Shown here: one piece after another, positions 35,084 through 44,218 of the stretch
Position numbering within the stretch: the stretch's first letter is position 1
How the letters are laid out: each line of letters starts with the position of its first letter
Program-made: the position numbers and the translations under genes
Notes under the pieces: generated by a model
Seen by the model: the letters and a program-made list of their open reading frames with translations, nothing else
Told to the model about the DNA's origin: nothing
The model's database searches: none
Source of the DNA: Planococcus salinus
Lineage (GTDB): Bacteria > Bacillota > Bacilli > Bacillales_A > Planococcaceae
NCBI RefSeq assembly: GCF_003719725.1
Contig: NZ_RIAX01000004.1
Location: 124,001 to 188,000 of the forward strand
Length of the DNA: 64,000 nucleotides
Direction: 5' to 3'

Positions 35084-35569
35084 TCAGTCAATCTCCTTTC
35101 CGATCAGTCTTTCTACAATAGCTGCTATCCCATTCAGGAGCATCACTACCGAACCGATTATGATAGCCGAATAAGGAATTGACATCGACACCTGCAAAGT
35201 CGGCGTCACCTGTGAACTGACTTGTCCTAAAAACTCATATCCTTTGACAATCAGCACCAAACTGAAGACAATCGCTGCGATGTCAATAAACGTTTCCAGA
35301 ATCGCCTTTGCTTTCTCACTTTTCAAAACTTCAAAAATGACGTCGATCGCAATCAGTTCTTTTCTGCGCAACGCGATACCCGAAACAATAAATACAATGA
35401 AAATTGAGCCGTATCTGGCCACTTCCTCAGACCAAAGAATAGGTATTGTAATTACATACCGGGATAAAACCTGAAGAAACACCACAATGACAATAAAGGC
35501 GAATAAAAGAGACAACAAAAGCAACAGCAGCTTATTTAGAATGTTGACCATTTTTAAAAAGATAACCAC
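35084..35569 (-). CDS. TRAP transporter small permease (DctQ type), system B
   Basis: 161 residues, four membrane segments, with ITIPILWSEEVARYGSIFIVF and ALRRKELIAIDVIFEVL as in DctQ proteins. GTG start at 35569 after AAAGGAG. A weak five-pair hairpin (35598-35619) separates it from the binding-protein gene. Confidence 0.88.
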   Translation of the reverse strand: MVIFLKMVNILNKLLLLLLSLLFAFIVIVVFLQVLSRYVITIPILWSEEVARYGSIFIVFIVSGIALRRKELIAIDVIFEVLKSEKAKAILETFIDIAAIVFSLVLIVKGYEFLGQVSSQVTPTLQVSMSIPYSAIIIGSVVMLLNGIAAIVERLIGKEID

Positions 35570-35639
35570 ATGGATTCAACTCCTTTATGTACAGTGAGGA
35601 GCAACCCAGAGAGCGCTCCCCAAAACACGAATACCTGAC

Positions 35640-36677
35640 TTACTCTCGAAGTGACTTAATTGTCTCTAACGCATCACCGAATTCATCCTCGTATTGGGCA
35701 TTAAACTCTTCAGCCAAAGCTCTGAAGGCTTCAATATCAACATCTTCTCTTCGAATGACTTCTACACCGTTATCAACCGCTGCCTGGAAAGCCTGTTCCT
35801 GAACATCGCTCACCCATTCGCGCTGGTCTTCGGTTGCTTGTATTGCAGACTCAACCACTAAGTTTTGGTGCTCTTCTGACAAGCCATCAAAGAACGCCGG
35901 GCTCATCACCATAAAACCTTGCTGGAAGAAGTGGTCCGTCTCCGAAAGGTGGGTCGTCACTTCTTGGAAGTTATTTGCTACAAAAAGAGGGATCGGGTTA
36001 CCCAATCCATCGATAACGCCTTGCTGCAGTGAGGTAAAGACTTCTGTAAAGGCCATCGCTGTAGGATTGGCTCCCACAAGAACTTCCCAGTCTTGTTTAA
36101 CGTCATTTTCAACAGCCCGGAGCGTCAAACCTTCTAAGTCATCCGGATGCGTGACAGGTCTTACACTGTTGCCGTAGCCCCAGAAACCAATTTCAAACCA
36201 ACCCAGCATTTTGAGGGTTCCGTCCCTTTCAATACTTGCATTCAATTCTTCTCCAAAATCTGTTTCCAGAGCATCGAAGAAATGATCTGTATCCTCAAAA
36301 AGATAAGGAAGCTCTAGCACTCTTGGCAAGTCTGCAAAGTTCCCAAGTGGCGAGGTCGAAGAAATGATCGCATCGATTGTGCCAATTTCCGCTCCCTCGA
36401 TCAAATCCCGCTCCGCTCCAAGTACACCGTTGGGGTGAATCGTCACTTCAATCTCTCCGTTTGACTCTTCTTCAATGATTTCCTTAAAAATCCGGGCATA
36501 TCCATGATGCGGTGTCAAATCCGATTCCGCGATGGCGTGAGCAAGATCGATTTGCACGACCTCTCCCTCCGCAGTAGAGCCTCCGTTTTCGTCACCATTT
36601 GATTCACCGCTGCCACCGCATGCGACTAATACAATTGAAGCCAGAATCAATGAAATCAGCAATAACATCTTTTTCAT
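35640..36677 (-). CDS. TRAP substrate-binding lipoprotein (DctP type), system B
   Basis: 345 residues from the ATG at 36677 (GGAGGGG upstream); an ATG five codons earlier is part of the ribosome site. Lipobox LVAC near residue 20, then a Gly/Asn/Glu linker. The DctP core has EGAEIGTIDAIISS, LEGLTLRAVENDVKQDWEVLVGA (substrate Arg) and SLQQGVIDGLGNPIPLFVAN. A near-consensus cre site lies just upstream and a TGTATACA site further up, so this gene has its own promoter inside module B. Confidence 0.92.
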   Translation of the reverse strand: MKKMLLLISLILASIVLVACGGSGESNGDENGGSTAEGEVVQIDLAHAIAESDLTPHHGYARIFKEIIEEESNGEIEVTIHPNGVLGAERDLIEGAEIGTIDAIISSTSPLGNFADLPRVLELPYLFEDTDHFFDALETDFGEELNASIERDGTLKMLGWFEIGFWGYGNSVRPVTHPDDLEGLTLRAVENDVKQDWEVLVGANPTAMAFTEVFTSLQQGVIDGLGNPIPLFVANNFQEVTTHLSETDHFFQQGFMVMSPAFFDGLSEEHQNLVVESAIQATEDQREWVSDVQEQAFQAAVDNGVEVIRREDVDIEAFRALAEEFNAQYEDEFGDALETIKSLRE

Positions 36678-36705
36678 CTTCGACCCCTCCATTAGTTTAA
36701 TTTAT

Positions 36706-36719
36706 TGTATGCGCTTACA
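36706..36719 (-). promoter_or_regulatory. cre-like site upstream of TRAP system B
   Basis: TGTATGCGCTTACA has one mismatch to the cre consensus and is near-palindromic; it lies 29 bp upstream of the DctP start. Confidence 0.55.
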
Positions 36720-36763
36720 AATCCTTAAACCACACCTCTTGCAGTTAACAGAATATTGCAAAC

Positions 36764-36771
36764 TGTATACA
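36764..36771. promoter_or_regulatory. TGTATACA operator upstream of TRAP system B
   Basis: AACTGTATACAACTT, centred about 90 bp before the DctP start. A second GTATAC (TAGTATACAATTG, core 36900-36905) lies 135 bp further upstream. Confidence 0.5.
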
Positions 36772-36952
36772 ACTTATGATTATTTTATACTACTTAAAAA
36801 CGAAAGTCTATCTTTTATTGTTTTTGTTACCGCTTGAAAGATTTAAATTTTAGGAAGCGAAGAGAAAAAATTTTCATCATCCAAAGTCCACAAACATTAG
36901 TATACAATTGAAAATTTCATCAATACAAAAAACCAGTCGGTACCTCCTTCCT

Positions 36953-37966
36953 TCAGCTGTTTACTTTAATGACTATCTTTCCAAATGCTCCTCTACTTAG
37001 GTGTTCATACGCCTCGATTGCTTGATCGAAAGAATAAACTGTATCAATCACCGGTTTGATATCGTATTTTTCGAACACTTCAATCATCGATTCAAAGGCC
37101 TTCCGATGCCCCACCCGCATTCCTTGCAGATGAGCTTGTTTGGACAATAATGAAAACAAATCCACTTCCGCTGTCTTGCTTTCAAGAAATCCGATGATGA
37201 ATATCTGGCCTTGAAGAGCCAATGCATTAATCGAGCGATTGATGTTTGTGCCTCCAACCACTTCTAAAATGTAATTTACGCCATTCCCATCGGTTACCCT
37301 CGCCAACTCTTCATTCCACTCGGGCAGTTCTTTGTAGTTAATCACATCTGACGCCCCGAGCAACTTCACTTTTTCAGCTTTCTTCCAGCTGCTCGTCGTG
37401 GCAAAGACACGTGCCCCCAATGCTGTGGCCAATTGCACACCGAATAGCGAAACGCCGCCTGTTCCATGCACCAAAACGGTATCGCTTGAAGTCAATTTTC
37501 CCTCCTCCACCAATGAAAACCAGGCAGTCAAAGCGGCGATTGGCAAAGTGGAGGCTTCTTCATCTGATAGATTGTCAGGAGCCATCACCGCAGCCTCTTC
37601 ATCTAACACCATGTACTCGGCCAATCCGCCATCAAGCACGCCTCCCAGTGAATACAGCACATCGTCGGCAGCTGGTTTGCCGTCAATCCATTTCGTGTAG
37701 ACATGAGAAATGACCCGGTCCCCTTCCTTAAATCGCGTCACCTCTGCTCCTTTCCGCACGATGACACCCGCTGCATCCGAAACCGGAATAAACGATCTTT
37801 CCATCAAGTCCCGCCGATAATTCCCATCCATTATGTCCTTGTCTCGGTAGTTCAGCGAAACCGCATTCACTTTAATAAGGATTTCGTTATCTTTCGGCTC
37901 TGGTGTTGGTACCTCGACCAATTTTAAGTTTTCCAGTTGAAAATCCTGTTTTTGCCACGCTTTCAA
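36953..37966 (-). CDS. Zinc-free MDR alcohol/quinone oxidoreductase, module B
   Basis: 337 residues. MDR fold with N-terminal VNAVSLNYRDKDIMDG and nucleotide motif VHGTGGVSLFGVQLATALGA. The Cys/His residues of the catalytic and structural zinc sites are missing, so it is of the quinone-reductase or NAD(P)-dependent zinc-less type. The C-terminal HLSRGAFGKIVIKV is typical of these. It sits where the zinc alcohol dehydrogenase is in module A, so the two modules use different dehydrogenase classes. Confidence 0.87.
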   Translation of the reverse strand: MKAWQKQDFQLENLKLVEVPTPEPKDNEILIKVNAVSLNYRDKDIMDGNYRRDLMERSFIPVSDAAGVIVRKGAEVTRFKEGDRVISHVYTKWIDGKPAADDVLYSLGGVLDGGLAEYMVLDEEAAVMAPDNLSDEEASTLPIAALTAWFSLVEEGKLTSSDTVLVHGTGGVSLFGVQLATALGARVFATTSSWKKAEKVKLLGASDVINYKELPEWNEELARVTDGNGVNYILEVVGGTNINRSINALALQGQIFIIGFLESKTAEVDLFSLLSKQAHLQGMRVGHRKAFESMIEVFEKYDIKPVIDTVYSFDQAIEAYEHLSRGAFGKIVIKVNS

Positions 37967-38050
37967 TACAAACTCCCCTATTCTCGCGTAATAGAATGCA
38001 CCGATTCCTGTCGTTTCATGAACTTTGATTGATTTCCTTCTATCATAAGT

Positions 38051-38084
38051 GCAGCGAAATGAAACGAGATTCCGCCATTTCGCT
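38051..38084 (-). other. Stem-loop between module B dehydrogenase genes
   Basis: Perfect CAGCGAAATG/CATTTCGCTG stem with a 14-base loop, between the aldehyde and MDR dehydrogenase genes. No U-run; it may protect or process the message. Confidence 0.45.
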
Positions 38085-38095
38085 GTAGATTGGGA

Positions 38096-39517
38096 CTAGG
38101 ATAAATTCATCACGACTGTTTTCAGTTCCGTCATTTCTTCTATTGCGTAATGCGGTCCTTCGTTCCCAATGCCGCTGTTTTTCACGCCACCATATGGCAT
38201 GAGATCTGCACGATACGTGGAACCATCATTAATGATTACACCACCGGTATGCAATTTTTTCACTGCGTACATCGCCGTATTGATATTGGATGTGAATATG
38301 CCGGATTGCAACCCATAGTTGCTGTTATTCGCTTTTTGAATAGCTTCCTCCAATTCGTCAAACGGCAAAATAGTGACTACCGGACCAAAAATTTCTTCAC
38401 AAACCACTTTCATCGTTTCTTCCACATCTTCAAGTATTGTCGGTTCAATGAAAGGTCCATTTTGGGAACCGCCTGTTACAATTTTCGCCCCTTGGCTGAC
38501 CGCCTCGTCAATCCACTCCTTCACCCGGATCGCTTCTTTTTCACTGATTAACGGACCAATCGTGGTACGATCGTCCATCGGATCTCCAACTATCACTTCT
38601 TTTGTGTATTTCACCATTTTTTCCAGGAATTCTTGTTTGATGTCATTGTGGACATAGATCCGCTGAACAGAGATACACGCTTGACCCGCTGTCGTAAAGC
38701 CCCATTTCACGCAGCTTTGAGCCGCTTTTTCCAAATCGGCATCTTTGTGGATAATGTTCGGCGAATTATTGCCCAGCTCCAAGGAAACATTCCGGAGCCC
38801 CGATTTTTCCTTGATTTCTTTTCCGACTCCCGGGCTCCCTGTAAAGGTATACTTTCCGATCCTTTCATCCTCCAGCAGCCATTGGCCGACTTTCGAACCG
38901 GAGCCACATATCAAATTGACATATCCCGCCGGCAATCCCGCTTCTGTCAAAATCTCCATCAAAATGAACGCTGACAACGGTGTATCGGAAGCCGGTTTCC
39001 ATACCACCGTATTTCCTGCAGCAATCGCAGGGCCTATTTTATGGCAAGCCAGATTTAGCGGAACATTGAAAGGCGTGATGGCACAAACCACACCAATAGG
39101 GACTCGAATATAATAGCCGAAACGATTTTCACTCCCCGGACTGGCCGATATGGGCACAATTTCTCCGCTTAACCGCTTGGCTTCTTCTGACGACAGCAGC
39201 ATCGTTTGCACGGCGCGATCCGCTTCCACTCTTGCTTCTGTGATGGTTTTGCCAACCTCCCCCACCAGCACTTTGGCAATTTCCTCTTTTCGTTCCTTTA
39301 GAAGATGGGCTGCCTTATTAAGGATTTCATACCTCTCGTAGGGAGATAAAGAGTCATTTTTGAATGTCTCTTCAGCACTGGCAACAGCAGCTTCAACATG
39401 AGATTTTTCCGCTTTTGAAACACGTCCCATTTCTTCTCCTGAGTACTTGTTGTAAACTGCAAAATCCGATTCCGTTTTGACCGAGTTCCCACCAATAACC
39501 AATCCATAACTTGTCAT
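38096..39517 (-). CDS. NAD(P)-dependent aldehyde dehydrogenase, module B
   Basis: 473 residues, GGAGGAGG before the ATG. Motifs CAITPFNVPLNLACHKIGPAI, WKPASDTPLSAF, FTGSPGVGKEI, catalytic Glu in LELGNNSPNI and catalytic Cys in GFTTAGQACISVQRIYV. It is the paralogue of the module A enzyme, sharing even flanking residues such as the RIYVH and GGVKNSGIG blocks. It probably oxidises a small semialdehyde. Confidence 0.9.
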   Translation of the reverse strand: MTSYGLVIGGNSVKTESDFAVYNKYSGEEMGRVSKAEKSHVEAAVASAEETFKNDSLSPYERYEILNKAAHLLKERKEEIAKVLVGEVGKTITEARVEADRAVQTMLLSSEEAKRLSGEIVPISASPGSENRFGYYIRVPIGVVCAITPFNVPLNLACHKIGPAIAAGNTVVWKPASDTPLSAFILMEILTEAGLPAGYVNLICGSGSKVGQWLLEDERIGKYTFTGSPGVGKEIKEKSGLRNVSLELGNNSPNIIHKDADLEKAAQSCVKWGFTTAGQACISVQRIYVHNDIKQEFLEKMVKYTKEVIVGDPMDDRTTIGPLISEKEAIRVKEWIDEAVSQGAKIVTGGSQNGPFIEPTILEDVEETMKVVCEEIFGPVVTILPFDELEEAIQKANNSNYGLQSGIFTSNINTAMYAVKKLHTGGVIINDGSTYRADLMPYGGVKNSGIGNEGPHYAIEEMTELKTVVMNLS

Positions 39518-39562
39518 GTTACTCCTCCTCCAATTTCCTTCGGCTCAAGTCTACTCACCACG

Positions 39563-40471
39563 TCATTGTTCTTTCACTTCTACTCCAGCCCACTCTTCAA
39601 AGTACTTGATGATGGTCGTGTAATCTTTGTCCCCTGCCCCTTGCGTCATGGCGAATTTCCAAAAATGCTCCATATTGTTCCCTAAGAACATTGGAACTTC
39701 CAGGTCAGCAGCTAAATCCAAACATAGTTTAATGTCCTTGTACGCCAAGGCGGTTTGAAATCCGTAGTCAAACTTTCGATTGATAATGGATTTTTTGAAT
39801 TTATCTTCTGTTGCGCTGTTCCGGCCGCTGCTCACATTCAACACATCAATCATGACATTCGGATCCAACCCCGCTTTGACTCCCAAGACCATTGCTTCTG
39901 AAGTAATTGCCAAAGCTGATGATGACAGCAGATTGTTGATGACTTTGAGCGCCTGAGCCTGGCCGATTTCCTCACCGACGTGGAGTACTTTGTCTTTGTT
40001 TCCAATGGAATCGAGAATATGCTTACATTGGTCGAAGATTTCTTTTTCTCCTGCCACCATGATGGATAACGTAGCTTTTTCAGCGCCAGGAACACCGCCA
40101 CTGACCGGTGAATCAAGTGTCTTTATCCCGCTTTCTGCAAGCGCTTTCCCAACTTCCTTTGAAACGGTCCTTCCGGAAGTGGACAGATCGATATACACCC
40201 GGATAGCAGAACCATAAATCAGACCGTTTTCATCCAACACCACTGATTTAACCACTTGGGGTGTCGGCAGGCTGACCAGGACGATCTCCGTTTGGTCTGC
40301 CACTTCTTTCGGCGAACTCAAGCGCAGAACATCTTCTCCGGGAAATGAATCCACGACTTCTTTCCGGATATCGTAAATGGCTAACGGATGACCCGCCTTC
40401 GCCAGATTACTTGCCATGTGATAACCCATATTGCCCAACCCTACAAATCCAATTCTCTTATTCTCACTCAT
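39563..40471 (-). CDS. 3-hydroxyisobutyrate dehydrogenase-family oxidoreductase, module B
   Basis: 302 residues. Rossmann motif GFVGLGNMGYHM, substrate motif LDSPVSGGVPGAEKATLSIMV, catalytic Lys in KVINNLLSSSALA. It leads module B and has two good TTGTATACAA-type operators 185 and 315 bp upstream. The module A copy is co-transcribed with the GntR regulator instead, so the two paralogues are placed differently. Confidence 0.9.
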   Translation of the reverse strand: MSENKRIGFVGLGNMGYHMASNLAKAGHPLAIYDIRKEVVDSFPGEDVLRLSSPKEVADQTEIVLVSLPTPQVVKSVVLDENGLIYGSAIRVYIDLSTSGRTVSKEVGKALAESGIKTLDSPVSGGVPGAEKATLSIMVAGEKEIFDQCKHILDSIGNKDKVLHVGEEIGQAQALKVINNLLSSSALAITSEAMVLGVKAGLDPNVMIDVLNVSSGRNSATEDKFKKSIINRKFDYGFQTALAYKDIKLCLDLAADLEVPMFLGNNMEHFWKFAMTQGAGDKDYTTIIKYFEEWAGVEVKEQ

Positions 40472-40654
40472 TTAATCTCCCCTTTTCCTTTTAGAATCGT
40501 ATTGTTTAAAGCATATACTTCTGCATTGGACTTCCGTATACAATTGTCGATCATACCCACTAAAATAATTTAAATATTTCGAAAATTTATTTCATATTTT
40601 CTCCTTTCTGAACAATCCAGATCAGCTCCCTGACAAGCTTTCATTGCTCAACTT

Positions 40655-40678
40655 ATTCAAATTGTATACGATTTGAAT
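40655..40678. promoter_or_regulatory. 24-bp near-perfect palindromic operator
   Basis: Core AAATTGTATACGATTT, centred at 40666/40667; one mismatched pair out of twelve. It is the same motif as 31604-31633. Confidence 0.7.
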
Positions 40679-40785
40679 TTGTCAGAGAAAAGAATATAGA
40701 TTTATTATAAAACAATTGATTGAATTTTGTAAATATAACCGATAAAATTCATGTCATTCGCCAAACACTTTTAAATATTTTATAG

Positions 40786-40799
40786 TATTGTATACAATA
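40786..40799. promoter_or_regulatory. 14-bp palindromic operator TATTGTATACAATA
   Basis: Perfect dyad between the module B leader and the end of the MFS gene. Same TTGTATACAA core. Confidence 0.6.
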
Positions 40800-40867
40800 T
40801 TTTTTCTTGTATCAGCTTATTAGCATTAAAGCTTCAGAGGGCATGTGGGCTTTCATTGAAAACAAGA

Positions 40868-42061
40868 TCAAGCAGAATTAGAGGTATTTCTATTTTTCAA
40901 TTTATAGTTGGCTATAGCCAGTAGAACCATTCCTAATAGCAAGATTATGGTTGCAAATGCAATAGAAGAGTTGTAATTTCCACTGTATTCAATTAAAATG
41001 CCGGCTATGATTGGCCCAACCATTTGACCAATTCCAAAAACAAATGTCAAAAACCCGATTCCTTTGTTGCTTTGTTCCGGTAACAACGCACGGGTAGCGG
41101 CTACAAACATAGCAGTCAACCCCATAAAACTTGCCCCAAAAAGCAGCGACCCCACTAACGCCCCAAAGGCATTTGGTAAAAGAAGCGGAAGAGTGATACC
41201 GACGATCTGCATCACAAATAACCCTTGCAGCGTAATGCCGTACCCCTTTACTTCCGCAACGTACCCTGAAATAAGCGTTGCTGGCAAAGCTCCAATACCG
41301 ACCAACAACCAACTAAGAGAAGGAAATCCGCTTAACGAGGGTACTTCCTGCACCATGGCTACCATAAAAGTTCCACTGACTATGTACCCAACACCGACAC
41401 ATGTATAAGAAGCAATAATCCACCGGAAAGCAGGATGACTTTTCTTTTTTGTATTTGAGAAATCAATCCTTTCTTCCATTTCCATGGATTCCCGTGGTGG
41501 TTCCTTCATCCACGCAAAAGGTACAACAGCGAGCAATAGACAAATTACACCTAACCCGATCCAGATCATTTGCCATTGAAAATAGTAATCGAATAAAGGA
41601 ACCAATAAACTCGAAAGCGCAATGCCAAGTCCCACCCCGCTGAATAAAAAACCAGTCCATTGAAGCTTTTTGTACTTTGCCAGAAAATCGATGACCAAGC
41701 TTGTGATGAAGACAAATACCAAGCCACTCGTCACGCCAGAAACACCTCTTAAGATAAACCACCAAAGGTAGTTGTCGGTTAACCCCATCGCAATTGTACT
41801 AAGGATATTAATAAACAGATGAATTTTTAAATGATAAACAATTCCCTTTTCCCACTTCAAGGCACTAGCGATAAGAGCTCCTATTAAATACCCAAGAAAA
41901 TTAACAGAAGCTAAATAACCGACAAAACTATCACTTAATCGAAAAAAGTCCTGCATAATCGGCAATATTGGCGTGTATGCAAATCGGCCAATCCCAATCG
42001 CAGTGGCCAAAACAATGATGCCCCCAACCAATATCTGCAGAGGGAATATCTTGTTCTCCAT
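40868..42061 (-). CDS. MFS carrier, YbfB/YjiJ type
   Basis: 397 residues, 12 membrane segments. The opening IVLATAIGIGRFAYTPILPIMQ and the second-half GFLTFVFGIGQMVGPIIAG are typical of the YbfB/YjiJ group, whose substrates are unknown. GGAGG precedes the ATG. Two TGTATACAA sites lie 45 and 155 bp upstream, tying it to the same regulon as module B. Confidence 0.85.
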   Translation of the reverse strand: MENKIFPLQILVGGIIVLATAIGIGRFAYTPILPIMQDFFRLSDSFVGYLASVNFLGYLIGALIASALKWEKGIVYHLKIHLFINILSTIAMGLTDNYLWWFILRGVSGVTSGLVFVFITSLVIDFLAKYKKLQWTGFLFSGVGLGIALSSLLVPLFDYYFQWQMIWIGLGVICLLLAVVPFAWMKEPPRESMEMEERIDFSNTKKKSHPAFRWIIASYTCVGVGYIVSGTFMVAMVQEVPSLSGFPSLSWLLVGIGALPATLISGYVAEVKGYGITLQGLFVMQIVGITLPLLLPNAFGALVGSLLFGASFMGLTAMFVAATRALLPEQSNKGIGFLTFVFGIGQMVGPIIAGILIEYSGNYNSSIAFATIILLLGMVLLAIANYKLKNRNTSNSA

Positions 42062-42210
42062 GGATGACCTCCTCTAATGTGACTTCTTTGTTTTAAATTC
42101 TGTATACAATATTATTTTGAATACTATTATACACAATCCTCTTAATGATAATTAAATTTATGTGATTTGTTATTAAAATATTCTGATATATTTACTAAAT
42201 ACAAATAAAT

Positions 42211-42221
42211 ATTGTATACAA
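42211..42221. promoter_or_regulatory. ATTGTATACAA operator upstream of the MFS gene
   Basis: Matches the TTGTATACAA motif; a companion GTATAC site lies at 42102-42107, near the likely promoter. Confidence 0.55.
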
Positions 42222-42302
42222 CTTTTAAAATTTCAAAGTTGGTTAGACTTCCTTTTCCTCTTTAAACTTTCATAGCTTGTGTATTAAGCAACACTTTCGT
42301 CG

Positions 42303-42353
42303 CAAAAAACCCGGTATCTTCAAATTAGTTGAGTAACTAATTTGGAGGTACCG
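42303..42353 (-). terminator. Terminator of the acyl-CoA operon
   Basis: ACCCGGTA...CAAATTAGTT pairs with AACTAATTTG...TACCGGGT with two mismatches and a four-base loop; TTTTTTG follows on the minus strand. Confidence 0.85.
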
Positions 42354-42445
42354 GGTGGTGAGTTAGTATATCAAAAATTGATGCATTTTTTCTCTAGTTG
42401 CTGAACCGTTCAATAGAAATGGGCTTTCGGAATTTTTCTCTGCTT

Positions 42446-42859
42446 TCATTCAGGCCTCCTGAACTTAAATGTAGCAGAGCCGCAGCTGACCAATTCGTCT
42501 TTATCATTAAAAATACTCGCTTCCACTGTGCCGATGCTTCTGCCGGTTTGAATGATTTTTGCAGTGGCGTAGACCGTCTCTCCTGATCTTACCGCTTTCA
42601 AATAATGGGTCAGCAACGAAATCGTCACGTACTTCACATCACCTACCGCGAGTTTCAAGTTAATGCCCATCGCAGCATCCAAAAGCGTTGAAAAGACCCC
42701 GCCGTGCATCATCTTGTTCCCATTCAGTAAAGCAGGTGTCACTTCCATTTTAATCGTTGCACCGTCTTCTGTGATGGAATCCACTTTCAAGCCGATCAGA
42801 TTCCAGAAAGGGGACGTTTCGTAGCGTTTCACCAAATCCACTCGTTCCACTACTTTCAT
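42446..42859 (-). CDS. PaaI-type hotdog acyl-CoA thioesterase
   Basis: 137 residues. Hotdog core with NKMMHGGVFSTLLDAAMG (catalytic Asp) and VTISLLTHYLKAV, as in PaaI/YbgC-like thioesterases. It frees CoA from stalled acyl-CoA products. It overlaps the preceding CMD gene by four bases (ATGA) and is the last gene of the acyl-CoA operon. Confidence 0.88.
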   Translation of the reverse strand: MKVVERVDLVKRYETSPFWNLIGLKVDSITEDGATIKMEVTPALLNGNKMMHGGVFSTLLDAAMGINLKLAVGDVKYVTISLLTHYLKAVRSGETVYATAKIIQTGRSIGTVEASIFNDKDELVSCGSATFKFRRPE

Positions 42860-43623
42860 TTTTCACTCTCCCATAATTCGATTTCTTCCAATAGGACGGG
42901 GACCGCTTCGAACACCGTATGAAACCCCTGTGAGGATGTGAGCTGGAAGACCTCTAGAATCTCTTCTTTGCTGGCTCCGTATTTCAAGGCATTGCGGAGA
43001 TGGACTTCGATTCCTTTGCCGAACAGATGAGTGGTCGAAGAGTCGATGGCAATATAGATGAATTCAATGACTTTAGGCTCCAGTATCCCTTTTTTCAAAG
43101 GCGATGTTAAAAAGTTCATATAAGCTTCGAAATACGATGGATCCATTTTCAACAAGACGTCCCGAAAGTCATTCCAGTAGCCCATCTGCCCGATAAATTC
43201 GGACTTCAGCTGTTCCTGTTCCACACTCAGTACCGCCTTCTGTTCCATGTCCCCGATTCCAAATACTTCCTCCATCAGCGGAATTCCCACTGAGCAGGTA
43301 TGGACCCCGAGAATGCTCACCGTTTCCAGGACTTCTGTTATTTCTTCTTTTGAAGCCCCGAGTCTTAAGGCGTTGCGGATATGAATTCGGGTCGCCGGCA
43401 TCGATAAATGAGTCGGAGAAGAACTGATGGCGATATTGATCAATTCTTTTACCTTGGGCTGTAAGCTTCCTGTCTTCCAGGGAATCGAAATAAAATTAAC
43501 GTACACCCCAAAGAAATCTTCGTCCAGCTGCAGCAATTCCTCCAACCCATCGTTCCAATAGCCGTGGATATTCTTGAATTCCTCTTTTAATTCCTGCCCT
43601 TTTTGCGAAATAAGATTGGTCAT
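42856..43623 (-). CDS. Tandem-domain carboxymuconolactone decarboxylase-family protein
   Basis: 255 residues with two CMD/AhpD-like halves. Half one: RIHIRNALRLGASKEEITEVLETVSILGVHT. Half two: VHLRNALKYGASKEEILEVFQLTSSQGFHTV. Both lack the CxxC pair of alkylhydroperoxidases, so redox activity is unlikely; a decarboxylase, isomerase or hydrolase-like role on a ring-opened acid is possible. It is coupled to the thioesterase gene. Confidence 0.85.
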   Translation of the reverse strand: MTNLISQKGQELKEEFKNIHGYWNDGLEELLQLDEDFFGVYVNFISIPWKTGSLQPKVKELINIAISSSPTHLSMPATRIHIRNALRLGASKEEITEVLETVSILGVHTCSVGIPLMEEVFGIGDMEQKAVLSVEQEQLKSEFIGQMGYWNDFRDVLLKMDPSYFEAYMNFLTSPLKKGILEPKVIEFIYIAIDSSTTHLFGKGIEVHLRNALKYGASKEEILEVFQLTSSQGFHTVFEAVPVLLEEIELWESEK

Positions 43624-43666
43624 CAGAACCCTCCATGATCATTTTGCCGTTACGGGATATTCGGTG

Positions 43667-44164
43667 TCACCACTTGGGGATAGGGCCCATGTTCCGGCGG
43701 AAATACATCATCGGATCAAGTTCTTCGTTTTTGCTGAGGTCGATGACTTCGCCTATAAGGATGTAATGGTCTCCTGCGTCGACTTGCTGAACCTTTTTGC
43801 ATTCCATCGATGCATAGACATTTTCCAATATCGGCAGGTCATTGTCCGAATACTTCCATGGCTGACGGGAGAAACGATCAGGTTCTTTTTTGCTGGCGAA
43901 TGTCATGCAGGCGTCTTTTTGGTCTCCTGACAATATATTGACAGCAAATTTTTCCGCTTGGTCGAACGCGTTCCAGCTCCCCGCTTTTTTATCGATGCAC
44001 CAAAGGATCATCAATGGATCGATGGAAACGGATACGAATGAATTGGCTGTTAACCCAACCGGTTTTTGGTTCTCATCTTTCGTGGTGATCACTGTCACCC
44101 CCGTTGGATAACTTCCCATAATTTCTTTGAATAGTTGAGTTGGTTCAGTTGTAGTAGTTTTCAT
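43667..44164 (-). CDS. Flavin reductase-domain protein (HpaC-like)
   Basis: 165 residues. FMN-binding split-barrel with SYPTGVTVITTKDENQKPVGLTANSFVSVSIDPLM at the start and DHYILIGEVIDL near the end. Such proteins supply reduced FMN or FAD to partner monooxygenases. A luciferase-like monooxygenase is encoded at 57.0-58.1 kb in the same catabolic region. Confidence 0.88.
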   Translation of the reverse strand: MKTTTTEPTQLFKEIMGSYPTGVTVITTKDENQKPVGLTANSFVSVSIDPLMILWCIDKKAGSWNAFDQAEKFAVNILSGDQKDACMTFASKKEPDRFSRQPWKYSDNDLPILENVYASMECKKVQQVDAGDHYILIGEVIDLSKNEELDPMMYFRRNMGPIPKW

Positions 44165-44218
44165 ATCTGTTCTCCTCCTTTAAAGAATATCGAATGGCTG
44201 CATGACGTATATTTCCTT

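Larger units (their letters stand above)
40472..40867. other. Regulatory region upstream of module B
   Basis: AT-rich region with three GTATAC-centred sites: CCGTATACAATTG (core 40536-40541), the 24-bp dyad at 40655-40678 and the 14-bp dyad at 40786-40799. No gene seen. Confidence 0.6.
42062..42445. other. Regulatory region of the MFS gene and end of the acyl-CoA operon
   Basis: Has CTGTATACAATA (core 42102-42107) and ATTGTATACAA (42211-42221) on the MFS side, and the acyl-CoA operon's terminator at 42306-42356. No gene seen. Confidence 0.6.
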
